From: JAANXG01 sp963731035 | GTDB lineage: Bacteria > Pseudomonadota > Gammaproteobacteria > Arenicellales > JAANXG01 | Direction: 5' to 3' | Assembly (NCBI GenBank): GCA_963731035.1 | Contig: CAVSUY010000021.1 | Location: 83,209-147,208 of the forward strand | DNA length: 64,000 nt | The notes under the pieces: generated by a model | The model's database searches: none | What the model was told of the DNA's origin: nothing | The model's input: only the letters and a program-made list of their open reading frames with translations | Shown: positions 50,752 to 58,303 of the stretch, in pieces | Numbering within the stretch: the stretch's first letter is position 1 | Layout: each line of letters begins with the position of its first letter | Made by a program: the position numbers and the translations under genes

Positions 50752-51597
50752 GTGCCTCAAACAGCAATCCCCACACCACTGACCGACTACCACGCGCCGG
50801 ACGACCTGCTGCTCGAGCGCTTCATTCTCGTCACCGGGGCGGCGGACGGCATCGGCCGCGCGGTGGCCACGGCCTGCGCGCGGCTCGGCGCCACGGTACT
50901 GGCGCTGGACCGTAAACGGCGCAAGCTCGAGATCCTGTACGACTCGATCGTGGACGCGGGTCTTCCAGAGCCGATCCTGATTCCCCACGACCTGTCAAAA
51001 TCGGACCCGGCCTCCTACGAGAACCTCGCCGGCGGCATTGCCCACGACGCGGGGCGCCTGGACGGTATCGCCCACATCGCCGGCATCCTCCCGGGTTTCA
51101 GCCCGCTGCACAGCCTGAACCTCAAAGAGTGGTCATCGGTCATGCAGGTCAACCTCTACGCGCCCTACCTGCTGACCCGCGCCTGCCTGCCGCTGCTGGG
51201 TCAGGCCGAATCGGCCTCCGTGGTATTCACCAGCGCCTCCGCCGGGCGCCACGGTCGGGCCTTCTGGGGCGCCTACGCGGTCGCCTACGGCGGCGTGGAG
51301 AGAATGAGCGAAGTCTGGGCCGACGAGTTGGAGAACAGCACCTCGATCAGGTTCAATACCCTGGATCCGGGGCCGGTCGGCACCGACATGCGGTCGCGCA
51401 ATTTTCCGGGCGAACTGCTGACGGAGGTACCCCCGTCCGAGCACGTGGTACCCGCCTACCTGTTCCTACTCGGCCACGAATCAGCCATACTCTCGGGACA
51501 GGCATTCAGCGCCCAGGCGCCGGCCCGGGAAACGACCCGGGAAACGACCGAGGAAACGCGCCCACAGACGATCGCAGAGGACAACACGACCCGCTGA
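50752..51597 (+). CDS. Short-chain dehydrogenase/reductase, YciK-like
   Basis: 281 residues from GTG 50752. The classical SDR motifs are FILVTGAADGIGRAVATAC (NADP loop), HIAGILPGFSPLHSLNLKEW, VFTSASAGRHGRAFWGAYAV with Ser and, displaced, Tyr near YAVAYGG (YXXXX rather than YXXXK: YGGVE replaces the usual Lys neighbourhood), then LDPGPVGTDM. The ubiG-mupP-yciK order of Pseudomonas supports a YciK assignment. The last 30 residues (ETTRETTEETRPQTI) are low complexity. Substrate not known. Confidence 0.85.
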   Translation: MPQTAIPTPLTDYHAPDDLLLERFILVTGAADGIGRAVATACARLGATVLALDRKRRKLEILYDSIVDAGLPEPILIPHDLSKSDPASYENLAGGIAHDAGRLDGIAHIAGILPGFSPLHSLNLKEWSSVMQVNLYAPYLLTRACLPLLGQAESASVVFTSASAGRHGRAFWGAYAVAYGGVERMSEVWADELENSTSIRFNTLDPGPVGTDMRSRNFPGELLTEVPPSEHVVPAYLFLLGHESAILSGQAFSAQAPARETTRETTEETRPQTIAEDNTTR

Positions 51598-51669
51598 CTC
51601 GTCGTGAACCATCCAACGGGCGTGTAGTCTGATTTTCATTCAAATGCTTAGCTTCTACCGAGATTCACA

Positions 51670-52545
51670 ATGACCTTCACCATACGAAAGCTCGCTGCTC
51701 TTGCTTCACTCGCCTGCATGCTCGTGCTCAGTCCCGCGCTGTACGCCCAGACCAGCGGCGATACCGGCGGCATGAGCGACGCCGATCGGGAAAAGCTCAA
51801 ACAGGAAATCGTCAAGGAGGTCATGGATCAGCTGCGGGGCAGCGACGTGATGGAGCAAGCGGTGCAGAAGGGAATTCAGGACTACATCCTGAAACAGCAG
51901 GACGCGCGGGCCGAGGCCCAGAAGCAGCAGCAGGCCCAAGCCGACCAGCGAGCCGCGAAGGTCCGCCCGGTGTCGGCCGACCGTGATCACATCTATGGCA
52001 ACCCGGACGCCGAAGTCTCCCTGATCGAGTACTCGGATTTCGAGTGTCCCTACTGCAAACGTTTCCATCCCATTACCAAGGAACTGGTCGACAACTCCGG
52101 CGGCAAGGTCAACCTGGTCTACCGGCACTTTCCGCTGAGCTTCCACAACCCGGGTGCGACGCGGGAGGCCGAAGCCTCCGAGTGCGCCGCCGACCTGGGC
52201 GGCAACAAGGGCTTCTGGGGCTACGCGGACGCTATCTACAAGCGCACCAAATCCAACGGCAACGGTTTTCCGGCTGACCAGCTCGTACCCCTGGCGGGCG
52301 AGCTGGGTATGGACACGGACAAGTTCAAGGATTGTCTCGACAACGGCCGCCAGGCGGACCGCGTCAAGCAGGATCTCTCCGAGGGAATCACGATCGGCAT
52401 CAACGGCACACCCGGCAACATCATCCTGAACAACAAGACCGGAAAGGCGCTGGCGCGCCCCGGTGTGCAGCCGCTCGATGCCCTGGAGGAAGCGGTGAAG
52501 ACCGTGACCGCCGGCGACGACGGCAAGGATAACGGACAGTCCTGA
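51670..52545 (+). CDS. DsbA-family thiol:disulfide oxidoreductase, periplasmic
   Basis: 291 residues. Signal peptide (LAALASLACMLVLSPALYA, cleavage about residue 26), a charged helical linker (about 35-97, KQQDARAEAQKQQQAQ), then a DsbA/DsbG-like thioredoxin fold: YSDFECPYCKRFH with CPYC at about 126-129 and the cis-Pro loop GITIGINGTPGNIIL. It resembles the BdbD/27-kDa outer-membrane-protein group, which may oxidise or isomerise disulfides in the envelope. ATG 51670 is the clear start. No operon partner is close. Confidence 0.9.
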   Translation: MTFTIRKLAALASLACMLVLSPALYAQTSGDTGGMSDADREKLKQEIVKEVMDQLRGSDVMEQAVQKGIQDYILKQQDARAEAQKQQQAQADQRAAKVRPVSADRDHIYGNPDAEVSLIEYSDFECPYCKRFHPITKELVDNSGGKVNLVYRHFPLSFHNPGATREAEASECAADLGGNKGFWGYADAIYKRTKSNGNGFPADQLVPLAGELGMDTDKFKDCLDNGRQADRVKQDLSEGITIGINGTPGNIILNNKTGKALARPGVQPLDALEEAVKTVTAGDDGKDNGQS

Positions 52546-52628
52546 TCCGGTTGTGGGGTGATCGCAGCTGAAGCTGCCGCCCGTCATTGCGAGGAGCGCA
52601 GTGACGGAGCAATGGTGGACTTCGGGTG

Positions 52629-52710
52629 ATCGCGGCTGAAGCCGCTCCTACAATCCGGAGATTATCAGCGGTGCTGAACCCCGGATCGTAGGAGCGGTTT
52701 TAACCGCGAT
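52629..52710. repeat. Two REP copies, the second overlapping the glycosylase stop
   Basis: ATCGCGGCTGAAGCCGCTCC starts at 52629 and GTAGGAGCGGTTTTAACCGC at 52688, in opposite orientation. The latter contains the final codons of the next gene. A GTCATTGCGAGGAGCGCAGT repeat, common in proteobacteria, is at 52582. Confidence 0.88.
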
Positions 52711-53383
52711 CGGCACTCCCCGATTCCAACTCCTCTCGAAACCTGCACAACCCCGCCAGGCAGCAGCCCTCGCACAACGGCCGGGTCCGGCAATGCACCT
52801 TGCCGTGCTCCACGATCAGGGCGTGATACTCGTTGCACTCCGGGGCCTGGCCACTGAATTCGTCCTGCAGCCTTGCCCGCAGGTGCTCGTAGCCTTCCCG
52901 GCCGCCGATCAGGCCCACCCGCGAGAAAATCCGCCGGGCGTAGGCGTCGACGACAAACACCCGCCGCTCGAACAGGTACAGGACGATGGCGTCTGCGGTT
53001 TCCCGGCCGATACCGCGAACCTCGAGCAGACCGGCGCGAAGCGCCTCCGTCGACCAGGCATTGAGTCCGCGGTATCCGCCATTATCCAGCCACCAGGCGG
53101 TCAGAGCCTTGAGCCGTGCGGCCTTGACGTTGTGAAAGCCCGCCGGGCGGATACGCCGCGCCAGCACCGCTTTGGACAGCCGCGCCAGCGCTTCCGGACG
53201 ATGCGAACCAGCCTCCTTGAGGCAGTGAATGGCTTTTGCCGCGTTGGTCCAGGCCGTTCCCTGGGTCAGCACCGCGCCGATGGCGATCTCGAAACGGCCG
53301 CGCGCCGGCCACCAGCCCTGCGGGCCGTAGCGGGACAGCAGCCGGTCGTAGATCGAGTCGAAGGTGGCGGATTGGGGTGGCAA
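52700..53383 (-). CDS. HhH-GPD base-excision DNA glycosylase, endonuclease III-like
   Basis: 227 residues from TTG 53383. AIGAVLTQGTAWTNAAKAI, LLEVRGIGRETADAIVLYLF (helix-hairpin-helix, with catalytic Asp in FVVDAYARRI) and a C-terminal Fe-S motif CRTRPLCEGCCLAGLCRF. The Lys of endonuclease III is not evident in RGIGRETADAI, so it may be a monofunctional glycosylase like HP0602/MagIII or archaeal Mig. The last residues ADRG and TAA derive from a REP. Confidence 0.88.
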   Translation of the reverse strand: MPPQSATFDSIYDRLLSRYGPQGWWPARGRFEIAIGAVLTQGTAWTNAAKAIHCLKEAGSHRPEALARLSKAVLARRIRPAGFHNVKAARLKALTAWWLDNGGYRGLNAWSTEALRAGLLEVRGIGRETADAIVLYLFERRVFVVDAYARRIFSRVGLIGGREGYEHLRARLQDEFSGQAPECNEYHALIVEHGKVHCRTRPLCEGCCLAGLCRFREELESGSADRG

Positions 53384-53588
53384 GGATGCACGTGAGCCGG
53401 GAGTCGGCCGGCCTGCGCCTTCGAGATTTGCGGGTCGGAGATTCTATCCCGAAAGACCGGGACCGGTCTGAGCAGTTCCGTCGTTGCGAGGAACGCAGCG
53501 ACGCGGCAATTCAGACGGTGTGCCGCGGCCGGGACGAACTGGATTGCAGCGGCGGTTCGTGCCGCCTCGTAATGACGGATTTCGGGCA

Positions 53589-53670
53589 ATCGCGGCTGAA
53601 GCCGCTCCTACAATCCGGGGTTCAGCATCGCGACTAAACCCCGGATTGTAGGAGCGGTTTTAACCGCGAT
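53589..53670. repeat. Two REP copies, the second overlapping the rluB stop
   Basis: ATCGCGGCTGAAGCCGCTCC starts at 53589 and GTAGGAGCGGTTTTAACCGC at 53648. A CGTTGCGAGGAACGCAGCGA repeat of the GTCATTGCGAGG family lies at 53482. The 276-base spacer shows no gene. Confidence 0.88.
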
Positions 53671-54421
53671 CAGCCAAGCGAGCCACTTCCCTGCCGCCCA
53701 TCTCCCGCCACTGCCCGGGCTTGAGATCCTTCGGCAAGGCAACGGGCCCGAAACGGATGCGCTTCAGGCGGCTGACCGTGCAGCCGGCGGCTTCCCACAG
53801 GCGCCGCACTTCGCGGTTGCGGCCTTCGGTCAGCACCACGCGGAAGGTGCGATTAAGGCCGGAAGGATGGCCGGACGCCTGGCCGACCGGCCTGATCGAC
53901 TTGAATGCCGCCGGGCGTCCATCCAGCTCCACGCCCGACTGCAGCTCGCGCAGTGTCTTCTCGGAAACGTCCCCGAACACGCGCACCACGTACTCGCGGT
54001 CGAGATCGGCGCCGGGGTGCATGAGACGGTTGGCCAGATCGCCGTCGTCGGTAAACAGGATCAGGCCGGTGGTATTGATGTCGAGGCGGCCGACGGCGAT
54101 CCACCGGCCCTTGCGCAAGTCCGGCAGCGCCTGGAACACCGTGGGCCGTCCCTGCGGATCGTCCCGCGTTACCAGCTGACCGAGTGGCTTGTGGTACAGC
54201 AGCACCCGCGGCACCGCGCTGATCGACGCCGTCTCCACTGCCTGTCCATCCACCGCCAAGCGATCACCGGCGTCCACCCTTGCCCCGATACGGGCGACTT
54301 CACCATTGACGGTGACGCGCCCCCGCTGGATCCATTCCTCGATATGGCGGCGGGAGCCGAGGCCGGCGCGGGCCAGAACCTTATGTAGCTTCTCCGTCAC
54401 CCTCTCTGGACGCCAGCGCAT
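53660..54421 (-). CDS. rluB: 23S rRNA pseudouridine synthase B (RluB)
   Basis: About 253 residues from ATG 54421; GTG 54400 (VTEKLHKV) is a close alternative and both overlap scpB. The S4 RNA-binding domain is at the N-terminus (GLGSRRHIEEWIQRGRVTVN), and the pseudouridine synthase core has GRLDINTTGLILFTDDGDLA with the catalytic Asp, then EGRNREVRRLWEA. It modifies U2605 of 23S rRNA in E. coli. C-terminal LADRG and TAA lie in a REP. Confidence 0.95.
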   Translation of the reverse strand: MRWRPERVTEKLHKVLARAGLGSRRHIEEWIQRGRVTVNGEVARIGARVDAGDRLAVDGQAVETASISAVPRVLLYHKPLGQLVTRDDPQGRPTVFQALPDLRKGRWIAVGRLDINTTGLILFTDDGDLANRLMHPGADLDREYVVRVFGDVSEKTLRELQSGVELDGRPAAFKSIRPVGQASGHPSGLNRTFRVVLTEGRNREVRRLWEAAGCTVSRLKRIRFGPVALPKDLKPGQWREMGGREVARLADRG

Positions 54422-55175
54422 CGTCGATAGGTATGACCTGCGCCGTGTGCCGGGGCTCCGAATCGTCTCCCCGTTCGGGTTCCGTCGCGCCCTCTTCCAC
54501 CGAATCCTGTTCGGGAAAATCGATCTCCCCGTCAGGTTCATTTGAACCATCCGCTTGCGCCTGCTCCATGGCATCGCCCGCTGCGCCTTCGCCTTCCTGC
54601 TCCTCCAGCGGCAGGCGCAGGTTGAGCTCACGGGCGATCTCCGTCGCCTCGCGCCGTTCCAGCAGCGGCGGCAGATCGCTCAGGGCCTCGATGTTGAAGT
54701 ACTCCAGGAACTGCTGGGTGGTGCCGAACAGCGCCGGGCGCCCCGGCACGTCGCGCTGACCGACTTGCTTTATCCATTCCCGGTCCAGCAGACCGCGCAT
54801 GATGTCGGTGCTCACCGTGACGCCGCGTATCTCCTCGATATCGCCGCGGGTCACGGGCTGGCGGTAGGCGACGATGGCCAGGGTTTCCAGGAACGCGCGG
54901 CTGTAGCGCGGCGGCCGGTTCTCGCTCAGCTTTCGCAGCCAGGGCGAATACTTCTCGCGGGACTGGAAGCGGTAGCCCTTGCCCACGCGCCGCAGCTCCA
55001 CGCCCCGTCCTTCGTAATCGCGATCGAGTTGCTCGAACACTTCGCGGAGCTGGCTCGTGGAGGGCGCGGCATCCTCGGGAAAAAGGGCCGAAAGAGCGGA
55101 TACGCTCAGTGGCTCTTCCGCGGCAAGCAGGGCCGCCTCGACGATATTCTTCAGCTCGGACTCTTCCTGGCTCAT
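54381..55175 (-). CDS. scpB: Segregation and condensation protein B
   Basis: 264 residues from ATG 55175, two bases after the scpA stop. Two winged-helix domains: EAALLAAEEPLSVSALSALF and YSRAFLETLAIVAYRQPVTR with GLLDREWIKQVGQRDVPGRP, the signature of ScpB. It bridges SMC heads with ScpA in chromosome condensation. The acidic C-terminal tail of about 60 residues (GEIDFPEQDSVEEG) is longer than usual. The scpA-scpB-rluB order is conserved. Confidence 0.96.
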   Translation of the reverse strand: MSQEESELKNIVEAALLAAEEPLSVSALSALFPEDAAPSTSQLREVFEQLDRDYEGRGVELRRVGKGYRFQSREKYSPWLRKLSENRPPRYSRAFLETLAIVAYRQPVTRGDIEEIRGVTVSTDIMRGLLDREWIKQVGQRDVPGRPALFGTTQQFLEYFNIEALSDLPPLLERREATEIARELNLRLPLEEQEGEGAAGDAMEQAQADGSNEPDGEIDFPEQDSVEEGATEPERGDDSEPRHTAQVIPIDDALASREGDGEAT

Positions 55176-55177
55176 AA

Positions 55178-55981
55178 TCAAGCCACGTTCCGAATATGCA
55201 CGGACGCGAACGGCTCGTTCTGCACCACCATGATCATCTCGTCCTTCACCAGCTCGAGTATGGCCACGAAGGTCACCACCAGCCCCATGCGTCCCTCGGA
55301 CTTGTCGAACAACGCCTCGAAACGGACGAAGTCCCGGCTCTGCAGGGTGTTCAGGATATGGCTCATGCGCTCGCGCACGGACAGCACCTCGCGGGTGATG
55401 TTCCAATGCTGGAGATGCTGGGCATGCTCGACCACGCGCCGGAAGGCGACGGCGAGATCCTCCAGAGTCACCTGGGGAAGCTCCTCCTCGGGCACTTCCA
55501 CCTCATGTTTGGCGAAAGCCACGAATACGTCGCGGCCGACGCGCGGGCGCTCATCCAGATCGAATGCGGCCTCGCGGAATCGTTCATACTCCTGCAGCCG
55601 CCGGACCAGCGCCGCGCGGGGGTCCTCCTCATCCTCTTCTTCTTCCTCCCTGGGCAGCAGCATCCGCGACTTGATCTCCGCCAGCATGGCAGCCATCACC
55701 AGGTACTCGGCCGCGAGATCCAGGTTGGCGGCCCGCATCATTTCCACGTACTGCATGTACTGCGCGGTGATCTGGGCGACGGGGATATCGAGAATATCCA
55801 GGTTCTGCTTGCGGATGAGGTACAGCAGCAGGTCCAGCGGGCCCTCGAAGGCCTCGAGTATGACCTCCAGGGCATCGGGCGGAATGTACAGGTCCCTGGG
55901 CCATTTGACGAAGTTCTCGCCGCGGACGATTGCCCGTAGGCCGGGGGCGCCGTCGGTGTCGAATTCTTCGTGTTCCGCCAT
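55178..55981 (-). CDS. scpA: Segregation and condensation protein A
   Basis: 267 residues. FEGPLDLLLYLIRKQNLDIL, AEYLVMAAMLAEIKSRMLLP and a C-terminal winged helix (RMGLVVTFVAILELVKDEMI) define the kleisin ScpA. It bridges the two heads of an SMC dimer with ScpB. The Glu/Asp run (LPREEEEEDEEDP) is a variable linker. First gene of scpA-scpB-rluB. Confidence 0.96.
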   Translation of the reverse strand: MAEHEEFDTDGAPGLRAIVRGENFVKWPRDLYIPPDALEVILEAFEGPLDLLLYLIRKQNLDILDIPVAQITAQYMQYVEMMRAANLDLAAEYLVMAAMLAEIKSRMLLPREEEEEDEEDPRAALVRRLQEYERFREAAFDLDERPRVGRDVFVAFAKHEVEVPEEELPQVTLEDLAVAFRRVVEHAQHLQHWNITREVLSVRERMSHILNTLQSRDFVRFEALFDKSEGRMGLVVTFVAILELVKDEMIMVVQNEPFASVHIRNVA

Positions 55982-56011
55982 CAGGTTTCCCTCGGTCCGA
56001 ATGCCCCGATC

Positions 56012-56199
56012 GTAGGAGCGGCTTCAGCCGCGATTGTGGCTCGGGATTCTGTCCCGACTGCCGGTTGTAGGAGCGGCTTTATGTCCATGGATGGAGGGTA
56101 TGCCGGGATCGTTTGGAACGATCCCGGTGCAGCCGCGATTATGTAGGTCAGGATTCATCCCGACAACCTTGAAACAATCGCGGCTGAAGCCGCTCCTAC
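56012..56199. repeat. Three REP-type copies between trpS and scpA, one with an inserted loop
   Basis: Copies start at 56012 and 56177 (opposite orientation). The middle one, 56067-56139, has the arms split by a block containing TGTCCATGGATGGAGG and a CCGGGATCG-TTTGGAA-CGATCCCGG stem. A similar split copy is at 28216-28290. Confidence 0.85.
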
Positions 56200-56228
56200 A
56201 ATCCGTGGTTCCGACTCCCCGCAGCAAT

Positions 56229-57449
56229 TCACGAGTAGTTTAACCCCATGCAGGCGCGCACGTCCTCCATGGTTTCCTCGGCGGACTCGCGGGCGTACTC
56301 GCAGCCGTCGGAGATGATGTTCTTGACCAGGGTCGGGTCCTCGGTGTATTCACGCGCCCGTTCCAGTATTGTCTTCTGCTCCGCCAGCACCGCGTCGATG
56401 ACCGGCTGCTTGCAGTCCAGGCAGCCGATAGCGGCGCTGCGGCAGCCCTCGCAGACCCAGGCCTTGGTTTCCGCGCTCGAATAGACCTTGTGCAGTTGCC
56501 ACACCGGGCACTTCTCCGGCTCGCCCGGATCGGTGCGCCGCTTGCGGGCCGGATCGGTGGGCATGGTTCGCAGACCCTGCTCCACCCGCGCGGGATCGTC
56601 GCGCAGCAGAATCACGTTGTTGTAGGACTTGGACATCTTCTGCCCGTCCAGGCCCGGCAGACGCGAGGCTTCGGTAAGCAGCGCATCGGGCTCCGGAAGG
56701 ATGATGCGCCCGCCGCCTTCCAGGTAGCCGAGCAGCCGCTCCTTCTCGCCCAGGGCGAGGTTGCTGTTCTCCCGCAGAACCGCCTGCGCCTTCTCCAGTG
56801 CCTCGTGGTCGCCGCGCTCGACGTAAGCGGTGCGGAGCTGGCGGTACATGCGGGCCCCTTTCTTGCCGAGCTTCTTGGCGGCCTCCTCCGCCTTCTCCTC
56901 GAACCCCGGCTCGCGCCCGTAGAGGTAATTGAAGCGCCGGGCGATTTCCCGGGTGAGCTCGATGTGCGGCACCTGGTCCTCGCCCACCGGCACCCTGGTG
57001 GCGCGGTAGATCAGGATGTCGGCGCTCTGCAGCAGCGGGTAGCCCAGGAACCCGTGGGTCGACAGGTCCCGTTCCTTCAGCTTCTCCTGCTGGTCCTTGA
57101 AACTGGGCACGCGCTCCAGCCAGCCCAGCGGCGTGATCATGGACAGCAGGACATCGAGTTCGGCGTGCTGCAGGACCCGGGACTGGATGAACAAGGTGGC
57201 GCGGTTCGGGTCGACCCCGGCGGCCAGCCAGTCCACCACCATCTCCCAGACGTACTCTTCCATGGCCAGGTTCGGGTCTTCGTAGTGGGTGGTCAGCGCA
57301 TGCCAATCGGCCACGAAGAAGAAACACTCGTACTCGTTCTGGAGCTCGACCCAGTTCTTCAATACGCCATGGTAATGCCCCAGATGCAGGCGCCCCGTGG
57401 GCCGCATGCCGGACAACACCCGGTCGGGCTGGCCCGTCTGACTGATCAA
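56229..57449 (-). CDS. trpS: Tryptophan--tRNA ligase
   Basis: 406 residues. Class I signatures GRLHLGHYHGVLKNWV (HIGH) and DGQKMSKSYNN (KMSKS). A TTG start at 57449 is supported by AGAGG 6 bases upstream. Relative to the compact 330-residue form it carries an insertion with CPVWQLHKVYSS and CEGCRSAAIGCLDCKQP, Cys pairs that could bind zinc, as seen in a branch of proteobacterial TrpRS. Confidence 0.96.
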   Translation of the reverse strand: MISQTGQPDRVLSGMRPTGRLHLGHYHGVLKNWVELQNEYECFFFVADWHALTTHYEDPNLAMEEYVWEMVVDWLAAGVDPNRATLFIQSRVLQHAELDVLLSMITPLGWLERVPSFKDQQEKLKERDLSTHGFLGYPLLQSADILIYRATRVPVGEDQVPHIELTREIARRFNYLYGREPGFEEKAEEAAKKLGKKGARMYRQLRTAYVERGDHEALEKAQAVLRENSNLALGEKERLLGYLEGGGRIILPEPDALLTEASRLPGLDGQKMSKSYNNVILLRDDPARVEQGLRTMPTDPARKRRTDPGEPEKCPVWQLHKVYSSAETKAWVCEGCRSAAIGCLDCKQPVIDAVLAEQKTILERAREYTEDPTLVKNIISDGCEYARESAEETMEDVRACMGLNYS

Positions 57450-57475
57450 ATCACACCTCTATCTCAACGAAAGGT

Positions 57476-57650
57476 CCCCCTCTCCCGCTGGCGGGAGAGG
57501 GCCGGGGTGAGGGCAATGGAATGTAGCCCTGGCACGACCCGTTCGGTACCGATCCATGCTTGGAACCGGGAAAGCCGCGAACGCCACAGCAAATCTTGCC
57601 CCCTCACCCCAACCCTCTCCCCCGCAGGCGGGGGAGAGGGAGATTTCGCG
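57476..57650. repeat. CTCTCCC palindromes with a composite repeat
   Basis: CCCTCTCCCGCTGGCGGGAGAG at 57478 precedes GCAATGGAATGTAGCCC, CGGTACC and GGAACCGGGAA; the same composite recurs at about 60440-60530 and 60570-60640. A second palindrome at 57612-57640 abuts the yciO end. Confidence 0.75.
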
Positions 57651-57658
57651 GCCCCCGA

Positions 57659-58300
57659 CTATGCGTACTGTCCCTGCTCCAGGAATTCCAGCCGTGAATC
57701 CGCCTTGCCGTGCCGCGTGACCCGGGGCATGTCATCGGTCCACTCAATGACCGAGCTCGGCTCCATGCCGCATGGCCCGCCGTCAATCACCAGGTCGATG
57801 TCGTGCTGCAGACGGTCACGGATCTCTCCCGTATCGCCCAGGGGCACGGTCTCTCCCGGCATGATCAAAGTGGAGCTCATCAGCGGCTCCCCGAGCTCCT
57901 CGAGCAGCGCCTGGACAATCGGATAGTCCGGCACCCGAAGCCCGATGGTCTTGCGCTTGGGATGCTGCAGTCGCCTCGGCACCTCGCGGGTCGCAGGCAG
58001 AATGAAGGTGAACGGACCGGGGGTCAGAGACTTGAGCATGCGGTACTGATCGTTCTCGACCCGCGCATACTGGGCGATCTCGGACAAGTCCTTCACCACC
58101 AAGGTGAAGTTGTGGTCCGGCCCCACGCCGCGGATGCGGCGTATGCGCTCCGCGGCTTCCTTGTCGTCCAGGTGACAGCCGAGCGCGTAGCTCGAGTCGG
58201 TCGGATAGGCGACCACGCCCCCGCCGCGAATCACTTCCGCAGCCTGGTGGACGAGTCGATTCTGTGGATTTTCGGGGTGAATCTCGAAGTATTGAGCCAT
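57659..58300 (-). CDS. yciO: Sua5/YciO/YrdC-family protein (YciO)
   Basis: 213 residues. AAEVIRGGGVVAYPTDSSYA, LPATREVPRRLQHPKRKTIG and STLIMPGE are the YrdC-fold motifs that bind ATP and threonine in threonylcarbamoyl-AMP synthases; PTDSSYALGC and the following sequence match the YciO subgroup, whose cellular role is less certain than that of TsaC. Starts 3 bases after the pcnB stop. YciO next to trpS-scpA is typical of gammaproteobacteria. Confidence 0.93.
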   Translation of the reverse strand: MAQYFEIHPENPQNRLVHQAAEVIRGGGVVAYPTDSSYALGCHLDDKEAAERIRRIRGVGPDHNFTLVVKDLSEIAQYARVENDQYRMLKSLTPGPFTFILPATREVPRRLQHPKRKTIGLRVPDYPIVQALLEELGEPLMSSTLIMPGETVPLGDTGEIRDRLQHDIDLVIDGGPCGMEPSSVIEWTDDMPRVTRHGKADSRLEFLEQGQYA

Positions 58301-58303
58301 GGG

